This document shows, one piece after another, positions 18,584 through 28,084 of a stretch of DNA of 64,000 nucleotides; positions within the stretch are counted from its first letter, which is position 1; each line of letters starts with the position of its first letter. The DNA comes from Acinetobacter pittii ANC 4050 (lineage in GTDB: Bacteria > Pseudomonadota > Gammaproteobacteria > Pseudomonadales > Moraxellaceae). A program made the translations under genes and the position numbers. The notes beneath the pieces were generated by a model, which saw nothing but the letters and a program-made list of their open reading frames with translations, searched no databases and had not been told where the DNA came from. The stretch spans positions 2,681,954 to 2,745,953 of the forward strand of contig NZ_KB976987.1 of NCBI RefSeq assembly GCF_000399685.1, in the 5' to 3' direction.

Positions 18584-19291
18584 ATGTCTAAACTCGCTGC
18601 TTTTGATGATCTTTTACAACAATATAAAACATTTAATTATCACGATAATCCTGTGCTTGCCCAACGTTTGCAAGATGTACAAACATGGCTAAAAGAGCGG
18701 ATGAAAGATACGCATCACGACTTTTTTAATTTGCCAGCGCATAAGCTCATGTCAGAGTACTTTTTAAATCGTTTATATGGCGGTCCAGAGTTTGATGCCT
18801 TGGCAGCTCAAATTGAACGCCTATTGAAATATGCGCATAAAGCCGAAAAAGTTTTACCTGAAAATGCAATTAAAACAGGCACTAAATCGGTAAGTTTAGC
18901 TGTACTTGCCACTCGACTTGATGAGCAAGTAGCAATGCAACTTCTTGAGGACTATCCGGCAGACACCGTACTCACTGATGAGATTATGCGTTTAACCCTA
19001 ATCAAGCTCGATCAGGCAGAAGCGCGTTATCAACAGCTTGCCCTCCTTGATGATTTAGGAGCAGCGCTCGATAAGTACATGCGCTCATTTATGATGTTTA
19101 CTGCTTTTAAAATGTGTAAAGGTATTGCCCAAAAATATCACTTCGAATTGATGTATGATTTCATTCAAGATGGTTTTAGTGCGATGAAACCGTTAAAATC
19201 AGCCGAGACCTTTATCAAGACTTTTACTGAAAAAGAACGCCATATTATTGAAAATGTACATTCAGGGCATCCGAATCCGTTTAGAGTGTGA
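18584..19291 (+). CDS. Uncharacterised helical protein resembling FFLEELY-motif proteins
   Basis: A 235-residue soluble, mostly helical protein of unknown function. Residues about 57-66 (EYFLNRLYGG) resemble the FFLEELYG motif of a small proteobacterial family, followed by an acidic-leucine stretch (PEFDALAAQIERLL) as in that family. It has no signal peptide or membrane segment. The ribosome-binding site is weak. It stands alone, divergent from pap and ended by a terminator before ubiE. I cannot assign a role. Confidence 0.55.
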   Translation: MSKLAAFDDLLQQYKTFNYHDNPVLAQRLQDVQTWLKERMKDTHHDFFNLPAHKLMSEYFLNRLYGGPEFDALAAQIERLLKYAHKAEKVLPENAIKTGTKSVSLAVLATRLDEQVAMQLLEDYPADTVLTDEIMRLTLIKLDQAEARYQQLALLDDLGAALDKYMRSFMMFTAFKMCKGIAQKYHFELMYDFIQDGFSAMKPLKSAETFIKTFTEKERHIIENVHSGHPNPFRV

Positions 19292-19308
19292 TAAGGTCGG
19301 CACATAGA

Positions 19309-19337
19309 AAAACTCAACCTCGCGAAGTTGAGATTTT
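19309..19337 (+). terminator. Terminator before ubiE
   Basis: CTCAAC and GTTGAG pair around CTCGCGAA, followed by ATTTTATT. It ends the 18584-19291 transcript. Confidence 0.6.
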
Positions 19338-19438
19338 ATTCATTATATTTGCATGATGATGCCTGTAAAAATAGACAAAATCTGTCATCATGCAGAACTT
19401 ATTCCGTTTCACTTGAGTTTGAGTCTAGGAGAGACAAT

Positions 19439-20386
19439 ATGTCTAACGAAAACCAAAAGCCAACATCTCCAACTGAGCAGGCACAAAGTTCAGACAAAGT
19501 TAGCCCATTCCTAAGCTCACCTTTACCGCAAGGTACACCTCAAGGGCAACAACAAACTTTACAGCAAACCTTAACAGATACGCCTGTTAACGGTTCTGTA
19601 CCGAAATATAATTTACCACGTGGTGCTGGCAATACTGGCAACGTTGGTGAAACGACACACTTTGGTTACTCAACTGTTAGAACTGAAGATAAAGCACAAA
19701 AAGTAGCAGAAGTTTTCCACTCGGTTGCAAGCAAATATGACTTGATGAATGACTTGATGTCATTTGGTATTCACCGTTTGTGGAAGCGTTTTGCAATTAA
19801 CATGTCTGGTGTTCGCCGTGGTCAACACGTGTTGGATATTGCGGGTGGTACAGGCGACTTAGCAAAAGTATTTAGCCGTGAAGTTGGTCCTCAAGGCCAT
19901 GTCGTACTTTCAGACATTAACGAATCTATGCTTAATGTTGGCCGTGACCGTTTAATTGATGCGGGCTGTACCAATGTTGATTTCGTTCTTGCCAATGCAG
20001 AAACTTTAGAGCCTTTTGCAGATAACAGCTTTGACCTTGTCACCATTAGCTTTGGCTTACGTAACGTGACAGATAAAGATGCAGCACTTGCGTCTATGTT
20101 CCGTGTATTAAAACCAGGTGGTCGTTTACTCATTCTTGAATTTTCTAAGCCTGTATTTGAGCCATTTTCAAAACTTTATGACCTCTACTCATTCACCGCT
20201 TTACCGATTATGGGTAAATTGGTTGCCAATGATTCAGAAAGTTATAAATATTTAGCTGAATCAATTCGTATGCATCCAGACCAACGTACTTTAAAAGGTA
20301 TGATGGAAAATGCTGGCTTCCAGAACTGTGACTATCACAACCTTACTGCAGGTATCGTTGCCGTTCACCGTGGCTTTAAACTGTAA
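19439..20386 (+). CDS. ubiE: Ubiquinone biosynthesis C-methyltransferase UbiE, with N-terminal extension
   Basis: The ATG at 19439 has a strong AGGAG site at the right distance, giving 315 residues. SAM motif I ([10 protein letters not shown], residues 131-140) and the later motifs [14 protein letters not shown] and [18 protein letters not shown] are typical of UbiE, which methylates the benzoquinol ring of the ubiquinone precursor. The E. coli enzyme is 251 residues; here about 65 extra Gln/Pro/Thr-rich, probably disordered residues precede the domain. An in-frame ATG at 19328 exists but lies in the preceding terminator and has no ribosome-binding site. First gene of ubiE-ubiJ-ubiB. Confidence 0.94.
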   Translation: MSNENQKPTSPTEQAQSSDKVSPFLSSPLPQGTPQGQQQTLQQTLTDTPVNGSVPKYNLPRGAGNTGNVGETTHFGYSTVRTEDKAQKVAEVFHSVASKYDLMNDLMSFGIHRLWKRFAINMSGVRRGQHVLDIAGGTGDLAKVFSREVGPQGHVVLSDINESMLNVGRDRLIDAGCTNVDFVLANAETLEPFADNSFDLVTISFGLRNVTDKDAALASMFRVLKPGGRLLILEFSKPVFEPFSKLYDLYSFTALPIMGKLVANDSESYKYLAESIRMHPDQRTLKGMMENAGFQNCDYHNLTAGIVAVHRGFKL

Positions 20387-20397
20387 GGGATAAAGAT

Positions 20398-21066
20398 ATG
20401 TGGTCGATTCTGGCACTCGGTGCAGTCGAACGTATCATTCATCATCTGATCGATCTGGATGCGGTTACACGCATTCAGCTTAATCAGTTACAGGGCAAAA
20501 TGTTGCGTGTTGTAATTGATAGCCCGCAGCTTTCTGTCGATGTATTCTTTGACCAAGAAAAAGTACGTCTTGAACCTACTGCAACAGGACACAGCGAAAA
20601 ACCTTCTATTTTTGAACAGCGCCCTTTTGATGCCCAATTCAAAATTTCTGAAGCAACTGCAACTTTGCATGTTAAAGATGTTGTCGAACTAATTAAATTA
20701 TTAGTCAGCGATCCAGACCAGATTGGCAATATTCCATTGCAAGGTGACTACCACCTGCTACAGGATATTCAAAAGATTATGCAGCAAGCTGAACCCGATT
20801 TAGCTGCGCATTTATCTAGATGGGTAGGTCCTCAACTCGCCCACGAAATTGGCAAGATTCAACTTGCACCAAAACATTTAAAACGCTCTCTTCAAAGTCA
20901 TCTATTTTTTGCAGAAGACGCATTAAAAGAAGATAGCGGCCTATTTGCCCCTCGCTGGGAAATGGACGACTTAACTCAAGCCACTCGCAAGCTTAATCAA
21001 GACATTGACCGTCTAGAAGCAAGATTGCAGCAACTCAATGCACAACTACAACCCTCTCAAGACTAG
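20398..21066 (+). CDS. ubiJ: Ubiquinone biosynthesis accessory protein UbiJ (SCP2-like)
   Basis: A 222-residue protein between ubiE and ubiB, where UbiJ is normally encoded, 11 bp after ubiE. The N-terminal half has the SCP2-type lipid-binding pattern (repeated amphipathic strands, VVELIKLLVSDPDQIGNIPLQGD). The C-terminus ends in a coiled coil (about 190-220, LNQDIDRLEARLQQLNAQ). UbiJ forms a cytosolic complex with the hydroxylases and methyltransferases of aerobic ubiquinone synthesis and binds their lipid intermediates. Sequence identity in this family is low, so context weighs heavily. Confidence 0.88.
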   Translation: MWSILALGAVERIIHHLIDLDAVTRIQLNQLQGKMLRVVIDSPQLSVDVFFDQEKVRLEPTATGHSEKPSIFEQRPFDAQFKISEATATLHVKDVVELIKLLVSDPDQIGNIPLQGDYHLLQDIQKIMQQAEPDLAAHLSRWVGPQLAHEIGKIQLAPKHLKRSLQSHLFFAEDALKEDSGLFAPRWEMDDLTQATRKLNQDIDRLEARLQQLNAQLQPSQD

Positions 21067-21078
21067 GTAAGACTGTAT

Positions 21079-22698
21079 ATGATTCCGCACGTTTCACGTT
21101 TACTCGAACTTTGGCGTATTGCAGCGCACTATAGACTCGATACGTTGTTCCCTGCGGATGAATTACCAGTTAAAGCTCAGCATGCATTAAATATTATTAA
21201 AATGCATCCAGCTGCATGGTCGAGTCGTGAACGTAAAAATCCTTTAAAGCTCAAAGAAGCTTTAGAAGATATGGGACCACTTGCAATCAAGCTCGGTCAA
21301 TTACTCTCTACTCGCCGTGACTTGATTCCACCTGAGGTACTCGCTCAGCTGGTTTTACTTCAAGATCAAGTAAAGCCTTTTGATGGAGAGGTTGCCAAAC
21401 AGCGTATTCAAGATTCGTTAAAAGCCGATGTTAATACATTGTTTGCTCGCTTTGATGATCAGCCATTAGCTGCCGCATCAATTGCCCAAGTGCATACTGC
21501 TGCGTTGCATGATGGTCGCGAAGTTGTGGTTAAAGTGACTCGCCCTGACATTCGCAATCAAATTTTGCAAGATTTTGAAATTTTGGCATGGTTAGGCAAC
21601 ACACTAGAAAGCCGCCTTGAAGCTGCTCGTGCATTGCATCTCACCGAAATTATTCAAGACTACCGCCAGATCATTTTAAATGAGCTAGACTTGAGTATTG
21701 AGGCAGATAACACCCGCCGTATGCGCCATTACTTTACTGGCTCAACCATGATGTATGTGCCTGAAGTGTACATGGACACAAAAGATGTCATGGTGGCTGA
21801 GCGTATTACGGGTGTGCCTATTTCAGACACAGCAACCTTTGACCGTTTAGGCATGGATCGCGCCCAACTTGCAGAAAAAGGATTAACCATTTTCTTTACG
21901 CAAGTCTTCCGCGATAACTTTTTCCATGCTGACATGCACCCCGGTAATGTCTTTGTAGAAACCATTAACCCAAGCAATCCACGCTTTATTGCACTGGACT
22001 GTGCGATTATGGGTGAGCTATCTAAACACGACCAAATGACAGTTGCTCGCATGTTGCTGGCTGTGATGAACAGCAACTTTATGCAGCTTATTCAAATTGT
22101 GCATCAAGCTGGCTGGATTCCACCGGGTACAGATCAAGACGCGTTAGCACGTGAAATGCGCCGCACTGTTGGGCCAATGGTGTCAAAACCAATGGATCAG
22201 CTTGATTTTGCAGGTATCTTAATTCAAGTCATGGATATTGCTCGACGCTTCCATTTAGAAATTCCGCCACAACTCATGCTGCTACTCAAAACTTTAGTAC
22301 ATGTAGAAGGCTTAGGTACTGACCTTTATCCGCAGCTTGACATCTGGAAATTGGCAAAACCAATTTTGACGGAATGGGTCAAATCCAACATGAACCCAGT
22401 CAAAAATGTAAAAGAGCTTGGTCAGCAATTACCAGATTTGCTTTTAGGCGCTCAAGATTTCCCAAGTTTAATTATTGATAGCTTAAATGGTTTAAAAAAT
22501 CAGTCTGCTTGGCAAGATCGTCAGTTACGTGAAATTCAGCAACTTCGTTTGCAAATGGAACATCAACAACGCCGTAGCTGGATGTTCGGTAGTAGCATGT
22601 TGATTTTACTGACTATTGCGATTATTAGCCCTTGGTTTGTTTCGATTATTCTGATTGTGCTGAGTAGTTTATTAGCACTTTGGCGCATCTTGAAATAA
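21079..22698 (+). CDS. ubiB: Ubiquinone biosynthesis protein UbiB (ADCK/ABC1 kinase-like)
   Basis: A 539-residue atypical kinase of the UbiB family. The signature KxGQ motif (AIKLGQLLSTRRDLIP, about 72-87), the Ala-rich loop (AAASIAQVHTA), the VVVKV lysine and the catalytic HADMHPGN segment are present. Two C-terminal membrane helices (about 498-536) anchor it to the inner membrane. UbiB is an ATPase needed for ubiquinone synthesis, probably by extracting lipid intermediates. Third gene of the ubi operon, followed by a clear terminator. Confidence 0.95.
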   Translation: MIPHVSRLLELWRIAAHYRLDTLFPADELPVKAQHALNIIKMHPAAWSSRERKNPLKLKEALEDMGPLAIKLGQLLSTRRDLIPPEVLAQLVLLQDQVKPFDGEVAKQRIQDSLKADVNTLFARFDDQPLAAASIAQVHTAALHDGREVVVKVTRPDIRNQILQDFEILAWLGNTLESRLEAARALHLTEIIQDYRQIILNELDLSIEADNTRRMRHYFTGSTMMYVPEVYMDTKDVMVAERITGVPISDTATFDRLGMDRAQLAEKGLTIFFTQVFRDNFFHADMHPGNVFVETINPSNPRFIALDCAIMGELSKHDQMTVARMLLAVMNSNFMQLIQIVHQAGWIPPGTDQDALAREMRRTVGPMVSKPMDQLDFAGILIQVMDIARRFHLEIPPQLMLLLKTLVHVEGLGTDLYPQLDIWKLAKPILTEWVKSNMNPVKNVKELGQQLPDLLLGAQDFPSLIIDSLNGLKNQSAWQDRQLREIQQLRLQMEHQQRRSWMFGSSMLILLTIAIISPWFVSIILIVLSSLLALWRILK

Positions 22699-22702
22699 GT
22701 TT

Positions 22703-22733
22703 AAAATCCCTTGCCAGTGCAAGGGATTTTTTT
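22703..22733 (+). terminator. Terminator of the ubiE-ubiJ-ubiB operon
   Basis: AAATCCCTTGC and GCAAGGGATTT with loop CAGT and seven T. Confidence 0.9.
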
Positions 22734-22822
22734 ATGAAAAAACTTTAATTTTAAAAAAATTTATAGCTCAACTATTCGTTCATTGCTAAATTGAACCTAT
22801 AAATGCTTCAAAAGAATAAACA

Positions 22823-24136
22823 ATGAAAACACCTCATTTTGCCATTATCGGTGCTGGTACAGCAGGTTTAGCTACGGCGATTTTACTTGCCCGTGAAGGC
22901 AATAACGTTACAATTTTTGAACAAGTTGATGAGTTATCTCCGGTCGGTGCTGGTTTATTGCTACAACCCGCGGGCTTAGCCGTATTTGAACATTTAGGTG
23001 TGCTCGACAAAGCCTTAACATTAGGTGCGAGAGTCACAGGCTTAGAAGGACAACTTCCAGATAAGCATCTTTTAGTAAACAGCCATTATCATGAAGCATC
23101 AGCAAATCTTTATGGTTTAGGTATACACCGTGCCACTTTATGTCATGTGCTCACACAAAAGCTGAGCGAATATTCAAGCCAAATTACTTGGTGTATGAGC
23201 CACTCTGTTGAAAGCTTTGAAGAACATACCAATGAAGTTCGGCTATTCGGCATGCATCAAACCCATAAGTTTGAGGCTCGCTTTGATGCTATACTTATTG
23301 CCAACGGTGCGCGTAGTCAATTAAGACCTAAAGCATGGGTAAAGGTCGATCAAGCCTACCCGTGGGGTGCGGCATGGAGTATCGTGCCTGAGTGCCAAGT
23401 GCTCGATTCTGAAATTCTGCATCAATTTTATGATCGCTCGAAAATTATGATGGGAATTCTTCCTACAGGAGCAATTCCAACTGAACCTCATCAGCGTCTT
23501 TCAAGTGTTTTTTGGAGCTTACCTACACCACAACTACAAAGCTTTTTGCAAGATGAACAGGCTAAACAAACTTGGTTAAAGCAAGTCTCAGAACGCTGGC
23601 CCAAGGTTGCAGAATGGCTGAAAGAAATTTTGTATAACAGTCAAACTCAACCTAAATGGTTATCTGCAAACTACCGTGATGTAGTCATGAATCAATTTGG
23701 GCAAGGTCGAATTGGTGTAATTGGAGATGCAGCTCATGCGATGAGCCCGCAATTAGGACAAGGGGCTAATATGGCATTATTGGATGCTTGGGCTTTTTCT
23801 CAATCATTGCAACAAGCTCAAAAGAACCAAAATATTGATTGGCCCCTACTCTGGCAACATTATCACCAGCTTCGCCGTTCATCTACCCAGTTTTATCAAG
23901 TTCTCAGTCGTTTACTAACACCACTTTATCAATCTGACCATTGGTGGGCTGGGGGTTTAAGAGATTTAGTTTTCCCTTGGATGTATCAAATCCCTTATTT
24001 TCGAAAAGAAATGGCGATCACGATTTCAGGCTTAAAGACTGGCCCATTTCAACAACTTGATTATGATCGAGTAGCTCAATTGCCTAAAGAAAAAAGTACT
24101 TTTAATTTAAAAAGTGAATCTCTATCTGACTTTTAA
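22823..24136 (+). CDS. FAD-dependent monooxygenase (aromatic-ring hydroxylase class)
   Basis: A 437-residue group A flavoprotein hydroxylase. The N-terminal GAGTAGLATA dinucleotide-binding loop (about 10-19) is followed by IFEQ. The second FAD motif, IGDAAHAMSPQLGQGANMALLDA (about 297-319), is textbook for the UbiH/salicylate hydroxylase superfamily, including the GD that contacts FAD ribose. The substrate cannot be read from the sequence. It follows the ubi operon but is separated by a terminator, so a quinone role is not implied. The ribosome-binding site is weak. Confidence 0.8.
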   Translation: MKTPHFAIIGAGTAGLATAILLAREGNNVTIFEQVDELSPVGAGLLLQPAGLAVFEHLGVLDKALTLGARVTGLEGQLPDKHLLVNSHYHEASANLYGLGIHRATLCHVLTQKLSEYSSQITWCMSHSVESFEEHTNEVRLFGMHQTHKFEARFDAILIANGARSQLRPKAWVKVDQAYPWGAAWSIVPECQVLDSEILHQFYDRSKIMMGILPTGAIPTEPHQRLSSVFWSLPTPQLQSFLQDEQAKQTWLKQVSERWPKVAEWLKEILYNSQTQPKWLSANYRDVVMNQFGQGRIGVIGDAAHAMSPQLGQGANMALLDAWAFSQSLQQAQKNQNIDWPLLWQHYHQLRRSSTQFYQVLSRLLTPLYQSDHWWAGGLRDLVFPWMYQIPYFRKEMAITISGLKTGPFQQLDYDRVAQLPKEKSTFNLKSESLSDF

Positions 24137-24290
24137 AAGTAATCGTATTCAAGCTACTCATTACGCTGACAAAGACAAAAAGGACAAAGAATTTTTCCTA
24201 AAACTGACGTTGATGCCGTACACTATACAAGCTATTTTTTAGCATCTGATTGAAATCAATTTATAGTTCATATTTCTTTGGTGATTCCTC

Positions 24291-25064
24291 ATGAATAACA
24301 CGCAATGGCTCGATGAAGTAAAATTTAACGAACAAGGTCTTATCCCTGCCATTGCTCAACATCATCAAACCGGACGTATTTTGATGGTGGCGTGGATGAA
24401 CCGTGAATCACTTGCGCTCACAGCAGAAAAAAATCAAGCAGTGTATTTCTCTCGCTCTCGCCAAAAACTCTGGCACAAGGGTGAAGAATCAGGTCACTTT
24501 CAAACTGTCCATGAAATTCGTTTAGACTGTGATGCTGATGTCATTGTATTACAGGTTGAACAACACGGCGGTATCGCGTGCCATACAGGTCGTGAGTCTT
24601 GTTTCTACCGTAAACTTACTCCACAGGGCTGGGAAATTGTCGATGCACAATTAAAAGATCCTAATGCAATTTATGGTGACAAAGCCAAAACTGAAAGCCA
24701 CGATCATGCTCACACGACTGAACAAGTTGATGTACTTGCTCACTTAGGGCAATTGATGCAAGAGCGTAAGCAAGCAGAAGCTGATACTTCATATGTAGCA
24801 AGCCTCTACAAAAAAGGCATCAATAAAATCTTAGAAAAAGTCGGCGAAGAAAGCGTAGAAACGATTATCGCTGCCAAAGACTACGCTGCTCAAAATACAG
24901 AAAGCAATTTAAATGACTTGATTTATGAAACTGCTGATTTGTGGTTCCATAGCATTGTCATGTTGGGTTATTTCGATCTTAATCCACAACTTATTATTGA
25001 CGAATTAGCTCGTCGTCAGGGTTTATCTGGTTTAGTTGAAAAAGCTAACCGCAACAAGGTTTAA
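24291..25064 (+). CDS. hisIE: Bifunctional phosphoribosyl-AMP cyclohydrolase / phosphoribosyl-ATP pyrophosphatase
   Basis: A 257-residue fusion. The HisI domain (about 1-125) has MNRESLALT, the HKGEESGH motif and the metal-binding [15 protein letters not shown]. The HisE domain (about 145-257) has [24 protein letters not shown]. The protein performs steps two and three of histidine biosynthesis. Fusion is usual in enterics, whereas Pseudomonas has separate genes. A short GGTGA precedes the ATG. The helicase gene starts 9 bp after the stop, so the two are probably co-transcribed. Confidence 0.95.
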   Translation: MNNTQWLDEVKFNEQGLIPAIAQHHQTGRILMVAWMNRESLALTAEKNQAVYFSRSRQKLWHKGEESGHFQTVHEIRLDCDADVIVLQVEQHGGIACHTGRESCFYRKLTPQGWEIVDAQLKDPNAIYGDKAKTESHDHAHTTEQVDVLAHLGQLMQERKQAEADTSYVASLYKKGINKILEKVGEESVETIIAAKDYAAQNTESNLNDLIYETADLWFHSIVMLGYFDLNPQLIIDELARRQGLSGLVEKANRNKV

Positions 25065-25073
25065 AATCACTCA

Positions 25074-26576
25074 GTGTCGAATATCGAAAAACCTAAAGCC
25101 ACCTATGAGCAAGCCATTGCCATAGATAACGCACGTCTTGGGCAATCATTTAAAGTGATTGCCTATGCGGGTACAGGTAAAACTACTACATTACAAATGA
25201 TTAGTGATGCCATGCCTGAAAGGCGTGGAATGTATTTGGCTTTTAACAAAGCTATTGCTGGTGAAGCGCAAAACAAATTTCATCGCAATGTAGATTGCCG
25301 TACTTTTCACTCACTCGCTTTTCGTAGCGTGCCACGAGGTGTGACTGATAAATTACGCTTGCCTCGCTTAAGCCCAAGCTTTATCGCAAAAGAATATCGG
25401 CTAGAACCGATTACCTTACGGCGCATGATGGGTGGACGTTATGAAAAATACGTCTTGATGCCAAGTCGCCTAGCGAGTCTTGTCGCCAATGCAGTGAGCT
25501 ATTTCTGTTCGACCAGTTCGCAATATCCAGCGCCTCGCCATATTCAGGCGCCAAACTGGTTACATCCAGATGATATTACTGCACTTCAAACCCATCTTTA
25601 CCCTGCTGTTGAACGCCGTTGGTTAGAGTCAATCGATCCCAATCATCAGGCAGGAATTGGTCACGATATTTACCTCAAACTTTGGGCATTATCTGAACCT
25701 AACATCCCAGCCGATTATGTACTATTTGATGAAGCACAAGATGCTGACCCTTTAATGTTGGGTATTTTACTTCGTCAGAAAAATACTCAGGTCATCTATG
25801 TAGGTGATGCACATCAGCAAATCTATGCGTGGCGTGGTGCGATTAATGCGATGCAACAATTGCCACTGCCAGAGTCTCGCCTCACTACTTCTTTTCGTTT
25901 TGGTGAAACGATTGCCGATGTTGCGAATGCACTGCTTGGCGGTTTAAATGAAACTGTTCCCCTACTTGGCAATCCAAACCAGAAATCGAGCGTCGTAAAT
26001 AAACCACACACCAAAATGCGTGATGCGATTTTATGCCGTACCAATGCTCGGGCAATGGAGCTTTTATTAGCAGGTTTAGTTCACGGCGATAAAGTGAGTT
26101 TGCAAGCTGATCATCAAAAACTGAACCGTTTTGTAGATGCTGCAAGCCTCTTAAAGCAAGGAAAACGGGTTACGGATGTTCCGGAACTGGCATGGTTTAA
26201 CTCATGGCACGATGTCCATGAATACTGTGAAACCAATGAAGGTAGTGACATTAAGCCATTAGTAAAACTGGTCGATGATCATGGTACCGACCCACTAAAA
26301 AAAGCACTTGCAAAGATTACACCACTAGAGCAGGCTGACTATGTCATCTCTACAGCCCATAAAGCGAAAGGGCTAGAATGGAACCGCGTTCATATTGAAG
26401 ATGACTATCAATTTAAAATTAATGGGTTAGAGCACAAGATTACCGATGAAGAATTAAGACTACTGTACGTTGCCTGTACTCGTGCTAAAGTAAGTCTAAA
26501 TATCCATCATCTTTATGATCTGATACAACAATTAAAACTAAGGGCGCCTTTAAGTCTTCGTCAGTGGGTTGGTTGA
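25074..26576 (+). CDS. UvrD/REP-type DNA helicase resembling FBH1
   Basis: A 500-residue superfamily 1A helicase with a GTG start. Motif I is AYAGTGKTTTLQ (about 31-42), motif II FDEAQDADP, motif III YVGDAHQQIYAWRGA, and the C-terminal motifs STAHKAKGLEW and RLLYVACTRAK complete the set. The layout, shorter than UvrD and with an FNKAIAGEA segment, resembles the FBH1-like branch. It may act in recombination control or in defence; sequence alone does not decide. It overlaps the possible N-terminus of the next gene, whose likely start is 23 bp after this stop, so they form a two-gene unit behind hisIE. Confidence 0.82.
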   Translation: MSNIEKPKATYEQAIAIDNARLGQSFKVIAYAGTGKTTTLQMISDAMPERRGMYLAFNKAIAGEAQNKFHRNVDCRTFHSLAFRSVPRGVTDKLRLPRLSPSFIAKEYRLEPITLRRMMGGRYEKYVLMPSRLASLVANAVSYFCSTSSQYPAPRHIQAPNWLHPDDITALQTHLYPAVERRWLESIDPNHQAGIGHDIYLKLWALSEPNIPADYVLFDEAQDADPLMLGILLRQKNTQVIYVGDAHQQIYAWRGAINAMQQLPLPESRLTTSFRFGETIADVANALLGGLNETVPLLGNPNQKSSVVNKPHTKMRDAILCRTNARAMELLLAGLVHGDKVSLQADHQKLNRFVDAASLLKQGKRVTDVPELAWFNSWHDVHEYCETNEGSDIKPLVKLVDDHGTDPLKKALAKITPLEQADYVISTAHKAKGLEWNRVHIEDDYQFKINGLEHKITDEELRLLYVACTRAKVSLNIHHLYDLIQQLKLRAPLSLRQWVG

Positions 26577-26599
26577 AGCGCTCATACTTAGGTGAGCCT

Positions 26600-27991
26600 A
26601 TGAAACTTGAATCTGTCCAATTTAAACATATTGCTCTGTTTCACGACCTTAAAATACACTTTCATTATGAAAAACAGCCAATCACCTTAATTTTAGGTGA
26701 ACAGGCAACTGGTAAAAGTATGTTGCTCAAACATACTTACCATGCTTTAACTTGGTTGCCTGCTCGTCTTAAAGATTTACGCAGTCCGGGAATTGTCACT
26801 CCTGATCAAGACATTACTCAGTCGCGCCTCCAATCAAAAATCGAAGTGACCATCCAAATTCCTTCTGAAATTGGCCATTTACCAGAAAGTACCTCTGCTC
26901 AGCAGGTAGACTCTTCGCTGTGTAGCTGGAAACTTTTCAAAACCTTAAATGCAAGTGGTATCGGAATGAGTCAAGTTGAAACTCAGCAACTTGATCAAAC
27001 CATGGCGCTTTATCAACAAGTGACCAAAAAAGATCCACTGCAAGGACTTCCCTTAATCGCTTACTACCCAGCCGAGCGATTTATAAATGAAGTCAATCTT
27101 TTGAATAAAAATTTACCTGGTATTACCCAAGCTATTTCAGCCTACGACATTAGCCCAGTACCGTTCACAACGTTTACGCGCTTTTTTGAATGGTTACGAG
27201 AAATCAGCGATATCGAAAATGCGCAAGCCGCTCACCTCGTACAACGGATTAGGTCTAAGCAGCCAGATCAGCAAAATCACACAGAATTATTAAATGAGCT
27301 TCAAAAAGAATTATCTGGGCAACCTAAACAGCTTACTTCACCCAATCTCTACGCCCTCAAGAACGCATTAAATATAGTTTTACCTGAACTTAAAGATATC
27401 TATTTACAATATCAGCCGCGGTTGCAGCTTATAGTTGATTATGAAGGTCAAACCTTACCTTTTCAGCAGCTTTCAAATACAACAAAAACCTGGATTGCTT
27501 TAGTAGGCGATATAGCCCGCAGACTCTGTTTACTCAATCCATTAAGTTTAAACCCTTGCCTTGAAGGAGACGGCGTTTTACTCATTGACCAGATTGATGC
27601 ACAGCTCGACTCAACACATTGTTCTGAGATCTTAAATCGACTTCATCAAGCTTTCCCACGCCTACAAATTATTGCAACAGGAAGTCGTGAAGAGTTACTC
27701 GAACATGCTTCAACTTACCAATGTCTAAAATTGGAGCAGGGTAAAATTAGCCATCTTGATTTAAACACCACCAAACAACAGCTTGAACATATCTATACCT
27801 TACTTCAAAGAAGCGAGCCATTAACACCACATATAGATGCACAGCCTTTAAGCTTAATAGATCCGATGCCAGCACCAGCACAGATTGAAATTTTATTTCA
27901 GCAGATTCAGGGTTTAAATGAACAACAAAAAAATGAATTATTAAAGATGATTCATGCGGGAGATACCCCAGAAGAAAGCTCTTCGGTTTGA
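26600..27991 (+). CDS. SMC/RecF-like AAA ATPase with degenerate catalytic motifs
   Basis: The likely ATG at 26600 gives 463 residues; an in-frame upstream ATG at 26564 overlaps the helicase. Walker A is intact (GEQATGKS, 33-40). The YYPAERF segment (155-161) and the D-x-ARR stretch after the signature region (304-308) fit predicted ATPases of the AAA_15/COG3950 kind. The usual LSDG/LSSG signature reads LSNTTK (291-296). The Walker B reads LLIDQ, with Gln331 where catalytic Glu is expected, and the switch-His region reads ATGSREE. It may bind ATP without normal hydrolysis. Probably partner of the upstream helicase. Confidence 0.65.
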   Translation: MKLESVQFKHIALFHDLKIHFHYEKQPITLILGEQATGKSMLLKHTYHALTWLPARLKDLRSPGIVTPDQDITQSRLQSKIEVTIQIPSEIGHLPESTSAQQVDSSLCSWKLFKTLNASGIGMSQVETQQLDQTMALYQQVTKKDPLQGLPLIAYYPAERFINEVNLLNKNLPGITQAISAYDISPVPFTTFTRFFEWLREISDIENAQAAHLVQRIRSKQPDQQNHTELLNELQKELSGQPKQLTSPNLYALKNALNIVLPELKDIYLQYQPRLQLIVDYEGQTLPFQQLSNTTKTWIALVGDIARRLCLLNPLSLNPCLEGDGVLLIDQIDAQLDSTHCSEILNRLHQAFPRLQIIATGSREELLEHASTYQCLKLEQGKISHLDLNTTKQQLEHIYTLLQRSEPLTPHIDAQPLSLIDPMPAPAQIEILFQQIQGLNEQQKNELLKMIHAGDTPEESSSV

Positions 27992-28084
27992 GTTTTATAA
28001 TCCCTAGACTGTCTTTTTATAATCAAAAAACTGCTCTCACAAAATATATGGTGGAGTAAGGTTTTTTAGGCATTAAAATAACTA

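Noticed and set aside
25074..27991. Gabija-type anti-phage system
   Set aside because: The helicase-ATPase pairing is suggestive, but gene order is reversed, no Toprim nuclease domain is visible in the ATPase, and the ATPase motifs are degenerate. I therefore kept only the observation.
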